64,000 bases of DNA from Prorocentrum cordatum. Its lineage: Eukaryota > Sar > Dinophyceae > Prorocentrales > Prorocentraceae. Position 1 is the stretch's first letter. Each line of letters begins with the position of its first letter. Shown here in pieces: positions 41,990 through 53,483 of this stretch. Location: NCBI GenBank assembly GCA_963575745.1, contig CAUYUJ010003967.1:1-64000 (forward strand). The letters are read 5' to 3'. The position numbers were made by a program, and so were the translations under genes. Below the pieces are notes generated by a model, which did not search any database, was not told the DNA's origin, and saw only the letters and a list, made by a program, of their open reading frames with translations.

Positions 41990-44190
41990 TGGGAAATCTA
42001 AGGAGCCAGGGCGATCGCAGTGGATGGTGCGGACGCTGGGCGCACCATCCTGCGCCGCTTTGTTCAGCGCAGAAAGTGCGCTGGGCGAAGGCTTCCGAAG
42101 GTTTCGGCTCCCCCGCGTCTCGCGCTGGGGATGGGTCGAGCGCGATCACCCTGGCGCTCCTGGTCGTCAACTGGCCTACTTCCGAAAAGTGTTTGGCATG
42201 AAACTGGCGGCAGAAACTTGCGCTAGCCGTCAACTGCCAGCGCGCTCTTATCAATCGCCCCCCTGCAAAATCACGCAGCGCGCTGGATTGTGCGATTCTC
42301 CAGCGGTTGCTCTGCAATCGCGCGGTGACTCCCTGCTCTTTTCGGCGGGGGGGGCGAGCGGGCCCCGCGCTTGCCGAGAAGGTGGGCGGGTGCTCGAGAG
42401 ACGGCGCCCTTGGTTGTCGGATGAATCAGCGCAGCCAGGCAGCGCGCAGATAATTTGTTGGCTTAGCAGTACTGGGCGAATAACTAGTGGCGCGCGTGCT
42501 CGTCGTCGCTTGGGATGCAGCGAGCGTCGCCAACTTCCAGCGACATTGCGATTGCCCTGTCGAACCAAGCATTGCCATTCAGGCGCTGCATGCCAGGCGA
42601 GCATCACGGCCGCGACGGCGACGTGTAAAGCTGCGAGCGCATGTCCTGGACGGCGCCGCAAACCCGCCGGCCGCCCACTGGGGCGAACTGAGCGGGCAGA
42701 AGGCGCGGCAGGACTGCGCGGGCGCAATCGGCTGGCCAGCGGCGCCGCGCAAGCCTGGCGAACTTCTGAAATTGCAATGGCACGCTTCGGAGTTGGGTGG
42801 ATACTTGTAAGATGTCCGCGATGTCGCTCGCGACGCGGAAAGACTCTCGCAGGGCGCCGAGGGCGCCGCCGAGCGCCCGAGCTGCCGACAACCTTGTCCG
42901 CCGCCACCATGGCGGTCGCCGCCCGCTGGTCTCTATCAACGCGCCATTTCCGCGTCTCGCCAGAAAATGTGGATTTCCTGCTGCGCAGCGAGTCGACTTC
43001 CCCGCCGCCAATGAAACCATCCGGCCCGCTCGGACTTCTCGTGGAAGTTTTCGAAGAACGAATGTCTGCAGCAACGAAAATACTCTGCGTTCCGAGGACA
43101 ACGGCCGCCAGACTCTCGTCGACCCCGGGCGTAAAAATGAGCTGCGCCGTGCCGCTGCGAAAGCGGGCGACCGCGCGCTCGCCGACGCGCAGCGCGCGCG
43201 TGGCCGTCGCCGTCGCTCGCCACGAAAAGGCCGCCGCTGTGCGCGCGCGAAGGTGGACAGCGCTCCACTTGGCAACGGAGAAGGCGCAGCATGCTGCAGC
43301 CGTCCTGGACATCGAATGCAGGCGCGTCTTTGCGCGAGACGTGCGAACGGGGCGCCGCGCGCGTTCCCATGGGATTGAAGTGGGTGGCGCCTTTCATATG
43401 CACCAGGGCTACGCGGGGCACCCCGGTGGACAAATCGCGGGAGCAATGCCCCCGTTGTCCGCGACGCCAACGCAATGTCTAAGCCGCGTGTGCCACATGC
43501 GCGCGAGACACCCCGCGCGAGACAGGCAGCGCGCGCAATGCCCCATTGATCCAGGTGCCCGAACAACTTCAAAAACCATTGGCGACATTGCCGCGTGGCG
43601 ATTGACACATCGTCGCCCCCGGAAGCCATCAGTCTGGCACGCCCGCAAAATCCACCATGAATCCACCGGTGCGCCTGCAGTGCCAATGCCGAGCCGCGCG
43701 TTGCCATATGATCGTGCCTGGCGCGGGTCGTGGGGCCCTTGTGAGAACTCCCCCCTGGCTGAACAACGATATCTTTCAGCTCCCAGGCTCTCGCCGCGGA
43801 CTCGTGTCGGCGCTTCTCGAGGCGAATGGGCTCGTCGCTTTGGTCCGCGAGGCGCTGCAAGACGCCCCCCCTGCCTCGTGCAGAGATCAATCGCGCCCCC
43901 CCCCGCGCGCCTGGCGGGCGCGCCGGGCCGGGGGGGGGGGCGAAGGGCGCGGCCTGACTGCCCCCCCCCCGCCCCCTCTGCTGTCGCCGACGGGATCGCG
44001 CAGACGCGGCGTCCTTCTCCGCTGGCGCATATGAAATGCTCGTTTCGAACTCAAGTTCGACCCCCCGTATGCGCCGAGCCCTTTCGGGGGAGGGGGCAAT
44101 AAAGGGAAACGCGCGCGAAAACTCTGGGCGCGCGTTTCTCGTCTGCGCGAAAACTCCGGGCATGCGGCGCGCGAAGACTTGCCGCGCGCC
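41990..44190. other. GC-rich region open on both strands, no identified gene
   Basis: A 705-codon plus-strand frame (41,985-44,102) and 353- and 519-codon minus-strand frames overlap here. All are Ala/Arg/Ser-rich with GCGCGC-type composition, and none contains a motif I know. GCGCG richness alone keeps stops rare. A minus-strand coding relic is possible (for example SGGDDVSIATRQCRQWFLKL near 43.6 kb), but I cannot follow it. Confidence 0.4.
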
Positions 44191-44952
44191 GCATGCGCCG
44201 GGGTTCGTCTGACATAGCGGCTAGTGCGAGCTCGGCTCGGATAGCCCCCGGGCCTGCGAGCGCCGATTGGGGAATGGAAGAGACGACGAGAAAGGCGAAA
44301 GACGGGGGTGGGGGCTGGGGGGCAGGAAGCGGGGGTGCACCCCCTGTCGCCGCGGGTTCTCGCCTCGCGGAGAGCTGGGGCCGGGCGCCGGGCCCGGGGG
44401 CCCGAGATCTCGCGGGCAACGTCGACGGGGGGCCGCCGTGGGCGGCGCCCGAACCGAAGTTCGGCCCCGCTCTCTCGCGGTTCTCGCCGCCGCCCCCCCC
44501 CCCCCCCCTCGTCGCCCCCCTTCCGACCGCGTCAACTTACCTCTCCTTCCCCTCGTTGCCCTCCTCCGCCCCCCCCCGGCTCCCGCATCGGTCTGTCGCG
44601 CTGCTGTCGCGCGCCCGATGGCGGGGCCAGTTGCCGCGGGCAGGGCCCGCGCTATGCCGGGGCACGGGGAGTTCTCGTCGCGGGCTCGCCGACGCCCCCC
44701 CCCCCCGCGGAGCTAATCATGGGGCGCGCGATGAAGAGAATGGCGCGCGGCCGATGCTGCGTCGACGCGCCCGTCGCGCCCGCGGCCTCGGGCCAGACTT
44801 TCCCGCGCAGCACCCTTGTGTATATCGCGTGGGTCTCCGGATTAGGGGCGGCTGCAGCAACCTCGTTGCCGCCGCGAGCTCGACGGCGCGGGCGCCAGTG
44901 CTCTGCGGTCCGCTCCGTGGAGTGCCAATTGAAAACCCAAGATATTAAGCAT
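44191..44952. other. Unassigned GC-rich sequence
   Basis: Pro/Gly/Arg-type frames on both strands with C-runs at 44,490-44,510 and 44,694-44,706. No motif recognised. Confidence 0.4.
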
Positions 44953-45800
44953 CTAGAGCCACTCATATATCCACGTGACGAGTGTCGTCTCGGTTGCGGG
45001 CGGAGCTGGCGGCGCCCGCCATGGCCGCCGCGAACTCCTTCTCCGCGGGGGCCCCGTGTCTCCTGCGGTCGTTGCTGGAGCGGGCCCTCTTAGCCCATCG
45101 CGTTGCAGCCGGGCCCGGCGCCGGCGAAAGTTCCCCATCGGGCGCGCGCGATGGCGCCGTGCAGCTCGCTCCGCCCCCTTCAGCGACATGGGGTGGCCGC
45201 CTCGCTGGACGTTGTCATCCTGAGAGGTGCGCGGCCTGAGTTCGTGGGCGCGCGCGCCTGGCGTCTCTCTGACGCGCGCCCAGAAGGCGGAAGTGTTCGC
45301 GCATGAACCCTTGCCCCGCAGGTCGCCCATCAGACGCGTGCCGAGGTCGTCGCGCGCGCTCGCGCCGGAGAAAGGGCCGCGTCTGATGAACTTCTGGCGG
45401 ACAACAAACAGTTTCCCCGCGCTTGACACTGAGTCGCCAGGCCGCAGCATCTGATCCAGGGCGATGTCGCTGCTGCTCCGTTGCGATGCGTCCGATATGG
45501 CTTCGTTGAGATCGAGAGCGGAGCGCGGGCCGTCGCCCATTTCATGGCCGCCATGCGTGGCCGACGCCCCGACTCTGCAGCAGGCATTTGGCAGCGCCCG
45601 CAAGACGCGCCAGGAGGCCTTCCAGCTCGCTGGCAGGCTTGCCCTCGAACATCCTCACGGGGATAGAACGCATGTCGTCTGGCGCCCTGCCTTTCGCGCG
45701 GATGGCCGCGTTTTCTGCTGCGCCGAGGCCGAGGCGATGGAAGCCTTCATCGATCCCAGCTCAGCGTCGCCCTGGCACGAAGCGCAGAGAATCGCCGTCT
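44953..45800 (-). pseudogene. Protein-like minus-strand blocks with a stop and frameshift, unknown family
   Basis: From 45,800 the minus strand reads DGDSLRFVPGRR, a TGA, then AGIDEGFHRLGLGAAENAAI, MRSIPVRMFEGKPASELEGL and LARLAGAAKCLLQSRGVG. After a frame change it reads SALDLNEAISDASQRSSS and GKLFVVRQKFIRRGPFSGAS followed by LMGDLRGKGSC, and continues as a basic region to the stop at 44,953. The opposite strand also has a 112-codon frame (45,464-45,802), but the minus reading is more coherent. No family is recognised. It may be related in kind to the relics at 8.6-11.3 kb. Confidence 0.4.
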
Positions 45801-45834
45801 GATTTCAGTTGCACCGCCTTCCTGAACATGATTC

Positions 45835-46370
45835 GTGCTGTGGCGAATTGCACATTGTTTCCCTTTGCGGCGGGTTGCAATTGTATTTCTTTTGCGGGCA
45901 ATTACACAATGATGCCTTCGGTGTCGGAGTAGAACCTGTTTCCTTATGCGGCGGTTACACGTTGATCTCATGTCGCGGGTTACACACAACTCGTTCGTGG
46001 CAGGTCACAACTCGATTATTTTTGTGACAGATTACACATTGATTCTCTTGTGGCGGAGTACTATTGGAATTATTTGGTGGCGGATTACACTTTAAATTTT
46101 GTTTGTGGCGGGCTGCGCATTGATTCCCGCTGTGGCGGGCTACAGAAAAGGATTTCTTTCGTGGCGGATTGCACGTTTGATTCCTCTTGTGGCGGGTTGC
46201 AACAGGATTCTTGTTGCGGCGGGTTAGAAACGAATTTTTGTTGCGGATTTTCGATTAATCCCCTTTGTGGCCGATTACAACAGGATTCCTTCTGTGGTGG
46301 TAGAAGAAAATTCCTTCCGTGGCGGGTTCCACATTGATTCTTTTTGTCGGGGGGTATTTGGAGGTAGCCA
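45835..46370 (+). repeat. Minisatellite TTGTGGCGGGTTACACATTGATTCC
   Basis: About 17 units of 28-32 bp combine TGTGGCGGGTTGCA or TGTGGCGGATTACA with TTGATTCC or AGGATTCC. The reverse orientation is at 50,690-50,890. The GGAATCCTT/TGTGG elements of 28.6-30.6 kb are probably related. Confidence 0.9.
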
Positions 46371-46677
46371 GGGGACAAAACATCACAAACAACATGCGAA
46401 TTGTGAAACGTGTTGTGGTTTCGATGTTTTTGGCGTCGAATGCTGCGACCATCTATGAAACAAGCAGCGCTTTCAGCATCCATAGCTCCAACACGCTTTT
46501 TAAAGAAAAACATTATATATAGATGTTTTTTTATATGTATTGTATATATACTGTACATCTGAAACCGGAATCGCATTTTGAAGCTCTGGATGCTGACAGC
46601 GATCTGTTGTCACAGTTGATCGCAACACTCAACGCCAACAGCGTTGCCACCACAACAGATCTCAAAATTCATTGGAT
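46371..46677. other. Unassigned AT-richer sequence
   Basis: Less GC-rich than the surroundings. No gene or repeat recognised. Confidence 0.45.
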
Positions 46678-46789
46678 ATAAATATATATATATATAAGTA
46701 CATATATATGTATGTATTTGTATATGTATATGAATATGTATATGTACATGCATATGTATGTGTATGTGTATATGCATATGCATATGTAC

Positions 46790-46838
<49 letters not shown>

Positions 46839-46878
46839 TGTATGTATATATTTATTGTATATGCATATATACATATCT

Positions 46879-46924
<46 letters not shown>

Positions 46925-46945
46925 TTATATTTATATATACACATC
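46678..46945. repeat. TA / TATG microsatellite cluster
   Basis: TATATATA runs with a perfect TATG tetramer array near 46,810-46,848 and ATACATATG variants. Confidence 0.95.
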
Positions 46946-47234
46946 TGTTTAGCTTCTTCGTTCCCCAGGTTACCTCTCAGTATCCGTCGACAAAGGGGAT
47001 CCATTTGCAACCAACCGCAAAAAACCCGCCGGCCCCCTTGTGGAGCCACCATGCTGTAGGCCGAAGCTTCGCAGTTTCCTGTGCCAGTTGCAGCTTCCAG
47101 TTTCCACTGTTACAGTTATGTTTCTTGCTGCTTACTGTTCCTTGTTGATGGACCGCGCGAGGAGGGGAGGCCCAAAACGGGCTTTTCACAACGCCCTGAG
47201 CGTGTTGTCCGAATTGCTGGGGTGGGTAATCATT
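46946..47234. other. Unassigned sequence
   Basis: No repeat and no recognised coding motif. Confidence 0.4.
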
Positions 47235-47755
47235 GACACCCCTCACGCAGATCGGCGGGGTCAGGGTCCAAAAGCACAAGGGATTTGCAACACTTCTGAA
47301 ATTCGGTGGCACCCCTCACGCAGATCGGCAGGGTCAGGGTCCAACAAACATACGGGATTTGCAACACTTCTGAAGTTCGATGGCACCCCTCACGCAGATC
47401 GGCAGGGTCAGGGTCCAACAAACACATGGGATTAGCCACATTTCTGAAATTTGCTGGCACCCCTCACGCAAATCGGCAGGGTCAGGGTCCAACAAACATG
47501 GGGTTTGCCACATTTCTGAAATTCAGCGGCAGCCCTCGCGCAGATCGGCAGGGTCAGGGTCCAAAAACACAGGGGCACATTTCATAATTCGGCGGCACCC
47601 CTCACGCAGATCGGCGGGGTCAGGGTCAAAAAACAAATGGAATTTGCCACATTTTTGAAATTCGGTGGCACCCGTCACGCAGATTGGCAGGGTCAGGGTC
47701 CAAAAACAAAGGGGATTTGCAACATTTTTGAAATTCGGCGGCACCCCTCGCGCAG
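47235..47755 (+). repeat. 75-bp satellite, array 1
   Basis: About seven units: GGTGGCACCCCTCACGCAGA, TCGGCAGGGTCAGGGTCCAA, then a variable AACAAACATAC-like part, GGGATTTGCAACA and TTCTGAAATTC. The array stops abruptly at 47,755, inside a unit. Confidence 0.95.
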
Positions 47756-47903
47756 TTTCCGCTTCGCACCTTCTCTCTCTAGACTTGGCAGACGCGAAGC
47801 GTGCAGGAGAAAAACTTCAATGCCACGAAGTGTGGCTCTTTTGGGGGTGCTGCATCTGCCACAGGCCACGGCAGCGTCTCCGCAAGGGAGAGCCACCTAC
47901 CCC
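47756..47903 (+). repeat. 148-bp direct repeat, copy 1
   Basis: TTTCCGCTTCGCACCTTCTC through AGAGCCACCTACCCC. No difference from 48,966-49,113 is visible on inspection. Confidence 0.95.
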
Positions 47904-48102
47904 CCCGAAGGGAAGCGGATTGCGGCCAGCACGTTCGCCACGCGGGGAGGGCGGGAGGGACCGCGAGAAATGCAGCCCAAACCAACCCAAGCCCGCGCGC
48001 GAGAAAAATACCGAGCAAGGAAAACCGAGAATAAAATAGGAAGACAAGAGAAACACAGAAAGCACATCAGAATATCAGCTCCGATCCGCTCTGCGCGAGC
48101 GG
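47904..48102. other. Unassigned sequence
   Basis: Mixed composition, no feature seen. Confidence 0.4.
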
Positions 48103-48640
48103 ACGGCACCTGAGCGTCACAGGGTTGCCTGGTTGCGAAAAACTGAACGCACGGTGCGCCGGCGCAGCGGCCGACCGCACACCGCGACCCAGCTCCATGC
48201 CGCTCTACGCGAGCGGGCGGCACCTGAGCGTCACAGGGTTGCTTGGTCGCGCAACTGAGCGCACGGTGCGACGGCGCGACGGCCGACCGCACACCGCGAC
48301 CCAAGATGCACAGCTCCGAGCCGCTCTGCGCGAGCGGACAGCACCTGAGCGTCACAGGGTTGCTTGGTCCCGCAACTGAGCGCACGGTGCGCCGGCGCAG
48401 CGGCCAACCGCACACCGCGACCCAAGATGCACAGCTCCGTGCCGCTCTGCGCGAGCGGACGGCACCTGAGCGTCACAGGGTTGCTTGGTCCCGCAACTGA
48501 GCGCACGGTGCGCCGGCGCAGCGGCCGACCGCACACCGCGACCCAAGATGCATAGCTCCATGCCGCTCTGCGCGAGCGGACGGCACCTGAGCGTCACAGG
48601 GTTGCTTGGTTCCGCAACTGAGCGCACGGTGCGCCGAGAA
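48103..48640 (+). repeat. 121-bp satellite, about 4.5 units
   Basis: GAGCGTCACAGGGTTGCTTG recurs with exact 121-base spacing (TGCTTGG at 48,240, 48,361, 48,482 and 48,603). The first unit is 7 bases shorter. Each unit includes CGCACGGTGCGCCGGCGCAG and CCGCACACCGCGACCC. Confidence 0.96.
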
Positions 48641-48965
48641 CACGGGGACTGCGTCGACAGAGGACGTGGATCTCGGCTGCGTGGGGACGATCCGAACCCC
48701 AACCACTCCAACCAGAGGGACCGCGAGACGCGCGGCAGCATCCCCTGGGCCTGCGCGCAAGGAATCCATCGATTCAAAAGCAATGGAAAAGTAACAAGAG
48801 GCAACTCTTGGACAGGCAATGATCAGCCTGGAGAAAATCGATGCAAAGGCACTCCTGATCAGCCAATGCCAACCAACCAACCAGCCTGGAGCGAAGCAGA
48901 TGGAGAACGAAGGGTGCCCGCGAAAACCTTGCTTCCCGAATGCACAGCCTCCTCAGAAGCTCCGC
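48641..48965. other. Unassigned sequence
   Basis: No repeat or recognised coding motif. Confidence 0.4.
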
Positions 48966-49113
48966 TTTCCGCTTCGCACCTTCTCTCTCTAGACTTGGCA
49001 GACGCGAAGCGTGCAGGAGAAAAACTTCAATGCCACGAAGTGTGGCTCTTTTGGGGGTGCTGCATCTGCCACAGGCCACGGCAGCGTCTCCGCAAGGGAG
49101 AGCCACCTACCCC
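48966..49113 (+). repeat. 148-bp direct repeat, copy 2
   Basis: Same sequence and orientation as 47,756-47,903, 1,210 bases downstream. Confidence 0.95.
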
Positions 49114-50322
49114 ACAGAGGCAAAAGAAAGTTTGTGGATGCAGTATTTGAGTCAGCGGCTGAAGAGCCGCTGCTGCGGGCACCATTCGAGGCAAACTGCG
49201 TCCTCTGCACTGTTCCTTCGTGCAAAGAAAGTGGGTCGAACGCTGCTTGCACGGCACGGTGTGGTCCGCTCTCCTGCGCGAACAGGTAACTTTCGAATGA
49301 GCGTTTCATTTGCTTGATCCAGTCCGGTGTTGTGAACGGACCCCTCTAAAAGCTTCGCATGGACAGAAACTAATGCAAAACAAAGCGGGATCACGCTGCG
49401 TTGGTGCGATTAGCGGCGCGGCCCGCCAGCGCGAGCTCCAAAGCAAGGAGGTTGGGCCGATCGAACGCCCGAACCCTTTGCCAAAATCGCCCGCCAGGGA
49501 TGTAGGCACAAGCACGGCACCTGACAGTAAAGCCCTCACGGAAGGCGGCCCCGCCGCACACCATCGCTCAGCAGTGGGACGCGAGGCACCTGAGCGGCAG
49601 GTTTGCACGAATCGCGCGAAGGCCCCAAGGCCAATGGGCGTACTATTCTCGGCCACCTCAGACGAAAGCCAATCGCTGGCAATCGCTAATCATACGCGGC
49701 GCAGGCGCGCGAATCGCGAAATCGAGAATGCGAGTCTGGACACCTTGGCGCCGGAAATCGGCGCTGAATCGATGAAGCTCGGAAGACATTCCTGCCAGCG
49801 CCAGAAGCAGCGAAGGGGCCTGACCACCGAATGGCAACCTGGCAACCAGCGAATGCTCTGCTGCTGCGCGCTCATCAACGACGCTGCGCCAGCAATGAAA
49901 GCACAGAGTGCAAATTTAGCGAGCACGCGGAAGCAGTAAATTGCGCTCGCGAATCTTCGGGGCACGCTGGCGCCAGAACCCAGGCCCCGTGCTCCAAATG
50001 CATTGCTGGCCGCGCAGGTGCACCGGAAGGCGGCCGTGCGGCAACCAGGCTGGTATCTGGAGCAGCACGCGCCACCTGCGCAAGGGGGTGCAAAGGCGCC
50101 AGACGGCACAGCACCAATGGAGCGCAGCACGCGGTTGGCAACCGTGGCCAGGCGCTGCACTGCGCAAGGCAGGCGGGGTGCAGAATGACGCGCTGCCACA
50201 ACCTGAGCAAGCACAGGGTGATAGGCCAAACGCTGCACTCGCGAGAGGGCTGCACTGCATGAGATGGAATCTGAGCGCGTCAGCGCCAGAAAGGCGAGAT
50301 TGACACGCCATTGTGAGCCTGG
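49114..50322. other. Unassigned sequence inside the insert
   Basis: Plus-strand (49,310-49,939) and minus-strand (49,690-50,478) frames of about 210-260 codons overlap. Composition is Ala/Cys/Arg-rich and no motif is recognised. Confidence 0.4.
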
Positions 50323-50590
50323 TCGGTGGCACCCGTCACGCAGATTGGCAGGGTCAGGGTCCAAAAACAAAGGGGATTTGCAACATTTTTGAAATTCGGC
50401 GGCACCCCTCGCGCAGATCGGCGGGGTCAGGGTCCGAACGCACAAGGGGTTTGCCACATTTCTGAAATCCGGTGGCACCCCTCACGCAGATCCGTAGGGT
50501 CAGGGTCCAACGACACAGGGGATTTTGCATTTTTCTGAAATCCGGTGGCGCCCCTCACGCAGATCCGTAGGGTCAGGGTCGAAAAACAAA
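50323..50590 (+). repeat. 75-bp satellite, array 2
   Basis: About 3.5 units of the same satellite as array 1. The first 94 bases duplicate the last 94 bases of array 1. Confidence 0.95.
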
Positions 50591-50664
50591 CAAGTCCCGA
50601 CACTGCTTCACGGCGGCGCCCAGACCTCATGATTTAGCTTTTGCATCTCCCATTATCCGAGGCA

Positions 50665-50700
50665 GGGGGCCGGCGGCATGGGGCAAAGCCCTTACGGATA
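50665..50700 (+). repeat. Dispersed GGGGGCCGGC motif repeat, copy 3
   Basis: GGGGGCCGGCGGCATGGGGC then AAAGCCCTTACGGATA. It matches 38,260-38,296 and 38,501-38,532. Confidence 0.7.
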
Positions 50701-50890
50701 ATCCTTTCGCAATCGGCTACAAAAAGGATCGTTTTTGCAATCCGCTAAAAAGAGAATCACTTTGAGACCCGCCACAAAAGAAATCCTTCTCTAACCCACC
50801 GCAAAAGGAATCCTCTTGTAAACCGCACCGAAAACAATCCATTTAGAATCGGCCACCCTTGTGTAGCCAGCCACAAAAGGAATCAACTTG
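50701..50890 (-). repeat. Minisatellite GGAATC-CCGCCACAAAA, reverse of the 45.8-46.4 kb array
   Basis: About six units of 28-35 bp with CCCGCCACAAAAG or CCACCGCAAAAGG and GAATCCT. This is the reverse complement of the unit at 45,835-46,370. Confidence 0.85.
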
Positions 50891-50895
50891 TCAGC

Positions 50896-50907
<12 letters not shown>

Positions 50908-50940
<33 letters not shown>

Positions 50941-51015
50941 GAAGACAACAAACAAAAACGCGCACACACACCCACACACCCACACAATCACACACCCACA
51001 CGCACCCACACATTT
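50908..51015. repeat. GA microsatellite followed by CACAC tract
   Basis: GAGAGAGA at 50,908-50,940, then CACACACCCACAC to 51,015, then a T-run. Confidence 0.93.
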
Positions 51016-51109
51016 TTTTTGGTCGGCGGGCCGAGAGCGAACCTCTTCCGCTAAAAGCTAGGCGGGCTACGCGCAGCTTTAATTAGGGAGACAGGGCGCA
51101 GGAAGGCGG

Positions 51110-52870
51110 GCACACACCCACACACCCACACACGCCAACGTGCACGCGCACGCACACGCACACGCACACGCACACACGCAAACGCACACGCACACGCACA
51201 CGCACACGCACACATACGCACACGCACACGCACACGCACACGCGACGCGCACGCGTTCGCGCACGCGCACGCGCACGCGCAGGCGCAGGCGCAGGCGCAG
51301 GCGCAGGCGCGGGCGCAGGCGCAGGCGCAGGCGCAGGCGCAGGCGCACACGCGCACGACGCACACGCACACGCACACACGCAAACGCACAAACACACCCA
51401 CACGCTCACGCACACGGACACGCAGAGGCACACGTACACGCACACGCACACGCACACGCACACGCCTACGCCTACGCCTACGCCTGCGCCCACGCCCACG
51501 CCCGCGCCCACGCTCACGCCCACGCGCACGCGCACGCGCGCACGCGCGCACGCGCGCAGACGCGCACACGCGCGCACACGCGCGCACACGCGCGCACACG
51601 TGCACCCATGCGCACCCACGCACACCTACACGCACCCACGCGCACCCACGTGCACCCATGCGCACCCGCGCACACCCGCGCGCACCCGCGCGCACCCGCG
51701 CGCACCCGCGCGCACCCGCGCGCACCCGCACGCACCCGCACGCACCCGCGTGCACCCGCGCGCACCCGCGCGCACCCGCGTGCACCTGCGCGCACCCGCA
51801 CGCACCAGCACGGAGCCGCGCGGAGCCGCGCGCACCCGCGCGCACGCGCGCACAGTCACGCGCGCACAGTCACACGCGCACACGCGCACACGCGCACACA
51901 CGCGCACACGCGCACACGCGCACACGCGTACACGCACACACGCACAGACGCGCAGACGCGCAGACGCGCAGACGCGCACACGCACACACGCACACACACA
52001 CACCACACAGACACGCACACACACAAACACAAACATACACACACGCACACACACACACGCACACACGCACACACGCACGCGCGCACACACGCACACACGC
52101 ACACACGCGCGCACGCATAGACGCACACACGGGCACACGCGTACACGCGCACACGCGCGCACGCGCGCACGCGCACACACGCACACACGCACACACGCAC
52201 ACGCGCACACGCGCAGACGCGCAGACGCGCAGACGCGCAGACGCGCAGACGCGCACACACGCACACGCGCACACGAGCAGCCACACGCACACGCACACGC
52301 ACACGCACACGCACACGCACACCCACACACCCACACACACCACACACACACACACACGCACGCACGCACGCACCCACGCACACACGCACACACGCACACA
52401 CGCACACACGCACACACGCACACACGCACATGCATACGCACACGCACACGCACACCCACACGCACACCCACAACACACACAACACACAACACACACACAC
52501 ACACCACACACACAAACACAACCACAAACACAAACACGAACACACACACACAGACACACACAAACACACACACAAGCACACACACAAACACACAAACACA
52601 GACACACAAACACAAACACAAACACAACCACAAACACAACCACACACACAAACACAAACAAACACACAAACACAACTACAAACACAAACACAAGCACCAA
52701 CAAAAACACAACACAAGAACAAACACAATAACAAACACACACAAACCCACACACAAACACACACACACAACCACACACGAACACACACACACACACACGA
52801 ACACACACAAACACAACTACACACACCTACACACACCTACACACACACACCTACAGACAAACCTGCACAC
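51110..52870. repeat. CA/CG dinucleotide tract with ACGC and CACCCGCG sub-arrays
   Basis: About 1.76 kb with almost no T. Sub-arrays include CACACG, GCGCAG (51,270-51,345), CGCACCCG (51,655-51,830), GCAGAC (51,945-51,975 and 52,215-52,250) and AACACAA (52,500-52,800). Long open frames on both strands are Ala/His/Arg/Thr or Cys/Val artefacts. Confidence 0.96.
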
Positions 52871-53060
52871 CTACACACCCACACTCCCACACACCCACAC
52901 ACCCACACACCCACACGCCCACACAACCCACACACCCACCCACACCCACACCCACACCCACACCCACACCCACACCCACACCCACACCCACACCCACACC
53001 CACACCCACACCCACATCCACACCCACACCCACACCCACACCCACACCCACACCCACATA
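52871..53060. repeat. CACACC hexamer array
   Basis: CCCACA / CACACC repeated about 30 times. Confidence 0.96.
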
Positions 53061-53072
53061 CATACATATATA

Positions 53073-53108
<36 letters not shown>

Positions 53109-53150
53109 TAACTATATATATATACACACATATATATATATATATGTGTG
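53061..53150. repeat. TA and TATG microsatellites
   Basis: TATATATA, then six TATG tetramers, then further TATATA runs. Confidence 0.95.
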
Positions 53151-53483
53151 TTCACTCACACGCACGGCTTGGTCAACCTTCCCCCCCCCCCCTTGGCGGC
53201 CGGCAGCAGCGCGCGGGGCGTGGGCTCGCCGAGCGAGAGGACGACGCCCCCGACGAGGCCGCTCGCAGTGCCCCGTGCTCTGGCCTGGCCGCTGCCCCAG
53301 CGAATGATTTTCTTTGCTGTCGGGGGGCCTCCACGTCCTCCTCCTCCTACTCCTAATCTTCCCCCTCCTCCTCCATTCGCTTTCCGTAATAATCAACCTT
53401 CCCTGCCGAAGCCAGTTATTAGGGCGGACCGGGCGTTTCGCCTGAGACTTACTCACCATGTATGACTTTGGAGCTTAAAAATT
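53151..53483. other. Unassigned sequence
   Basis: No repeat and no recognised coding motif. Confidence 0.4.

Larger units (their letters stand above)
47756..50322. mobile_element. 2.57-kb insert interrupting the 75-bp satellite, flanked by identical 94-bp repeats
   Basis: Bases 47,662-47,755, just before the insert, are repeated without visible change at 50,323-50,416, just after it, and the satellite then continues. The insert itself contains two identical 148-bp segments, a 121-bp satellite and unassigned sequence. I see no terminal inverted repeats, no poly-A and no recognisable protein. It may be a transposed segment with an unusually long target duplication, or the product of a template-switch duplication. 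Confidence 0.6.

Noticed and set aside
41985-44163. 705-codon plus-strand and 519-codon minus-strand frames
   Set aside because: GCGCG-rich DNA is stop-poor in most frames. No motif was found on either strand, so neither was called as a gene.
47235-50590. LTR retrotransposon, with the 94-bp direct repeats as LTRs
   Set aside because: The 94-bp segment is ordinary satellite sequence continuing on both outer sides, and no primer-binding site, polypurine tract or retroelement protein is seen inside.
51140-53356. Several 300-500-codon His/Thr/Ala/Arg and Cys/Val frames
   Set aside because: Products of CA/CG repeats in all frames of both strands.
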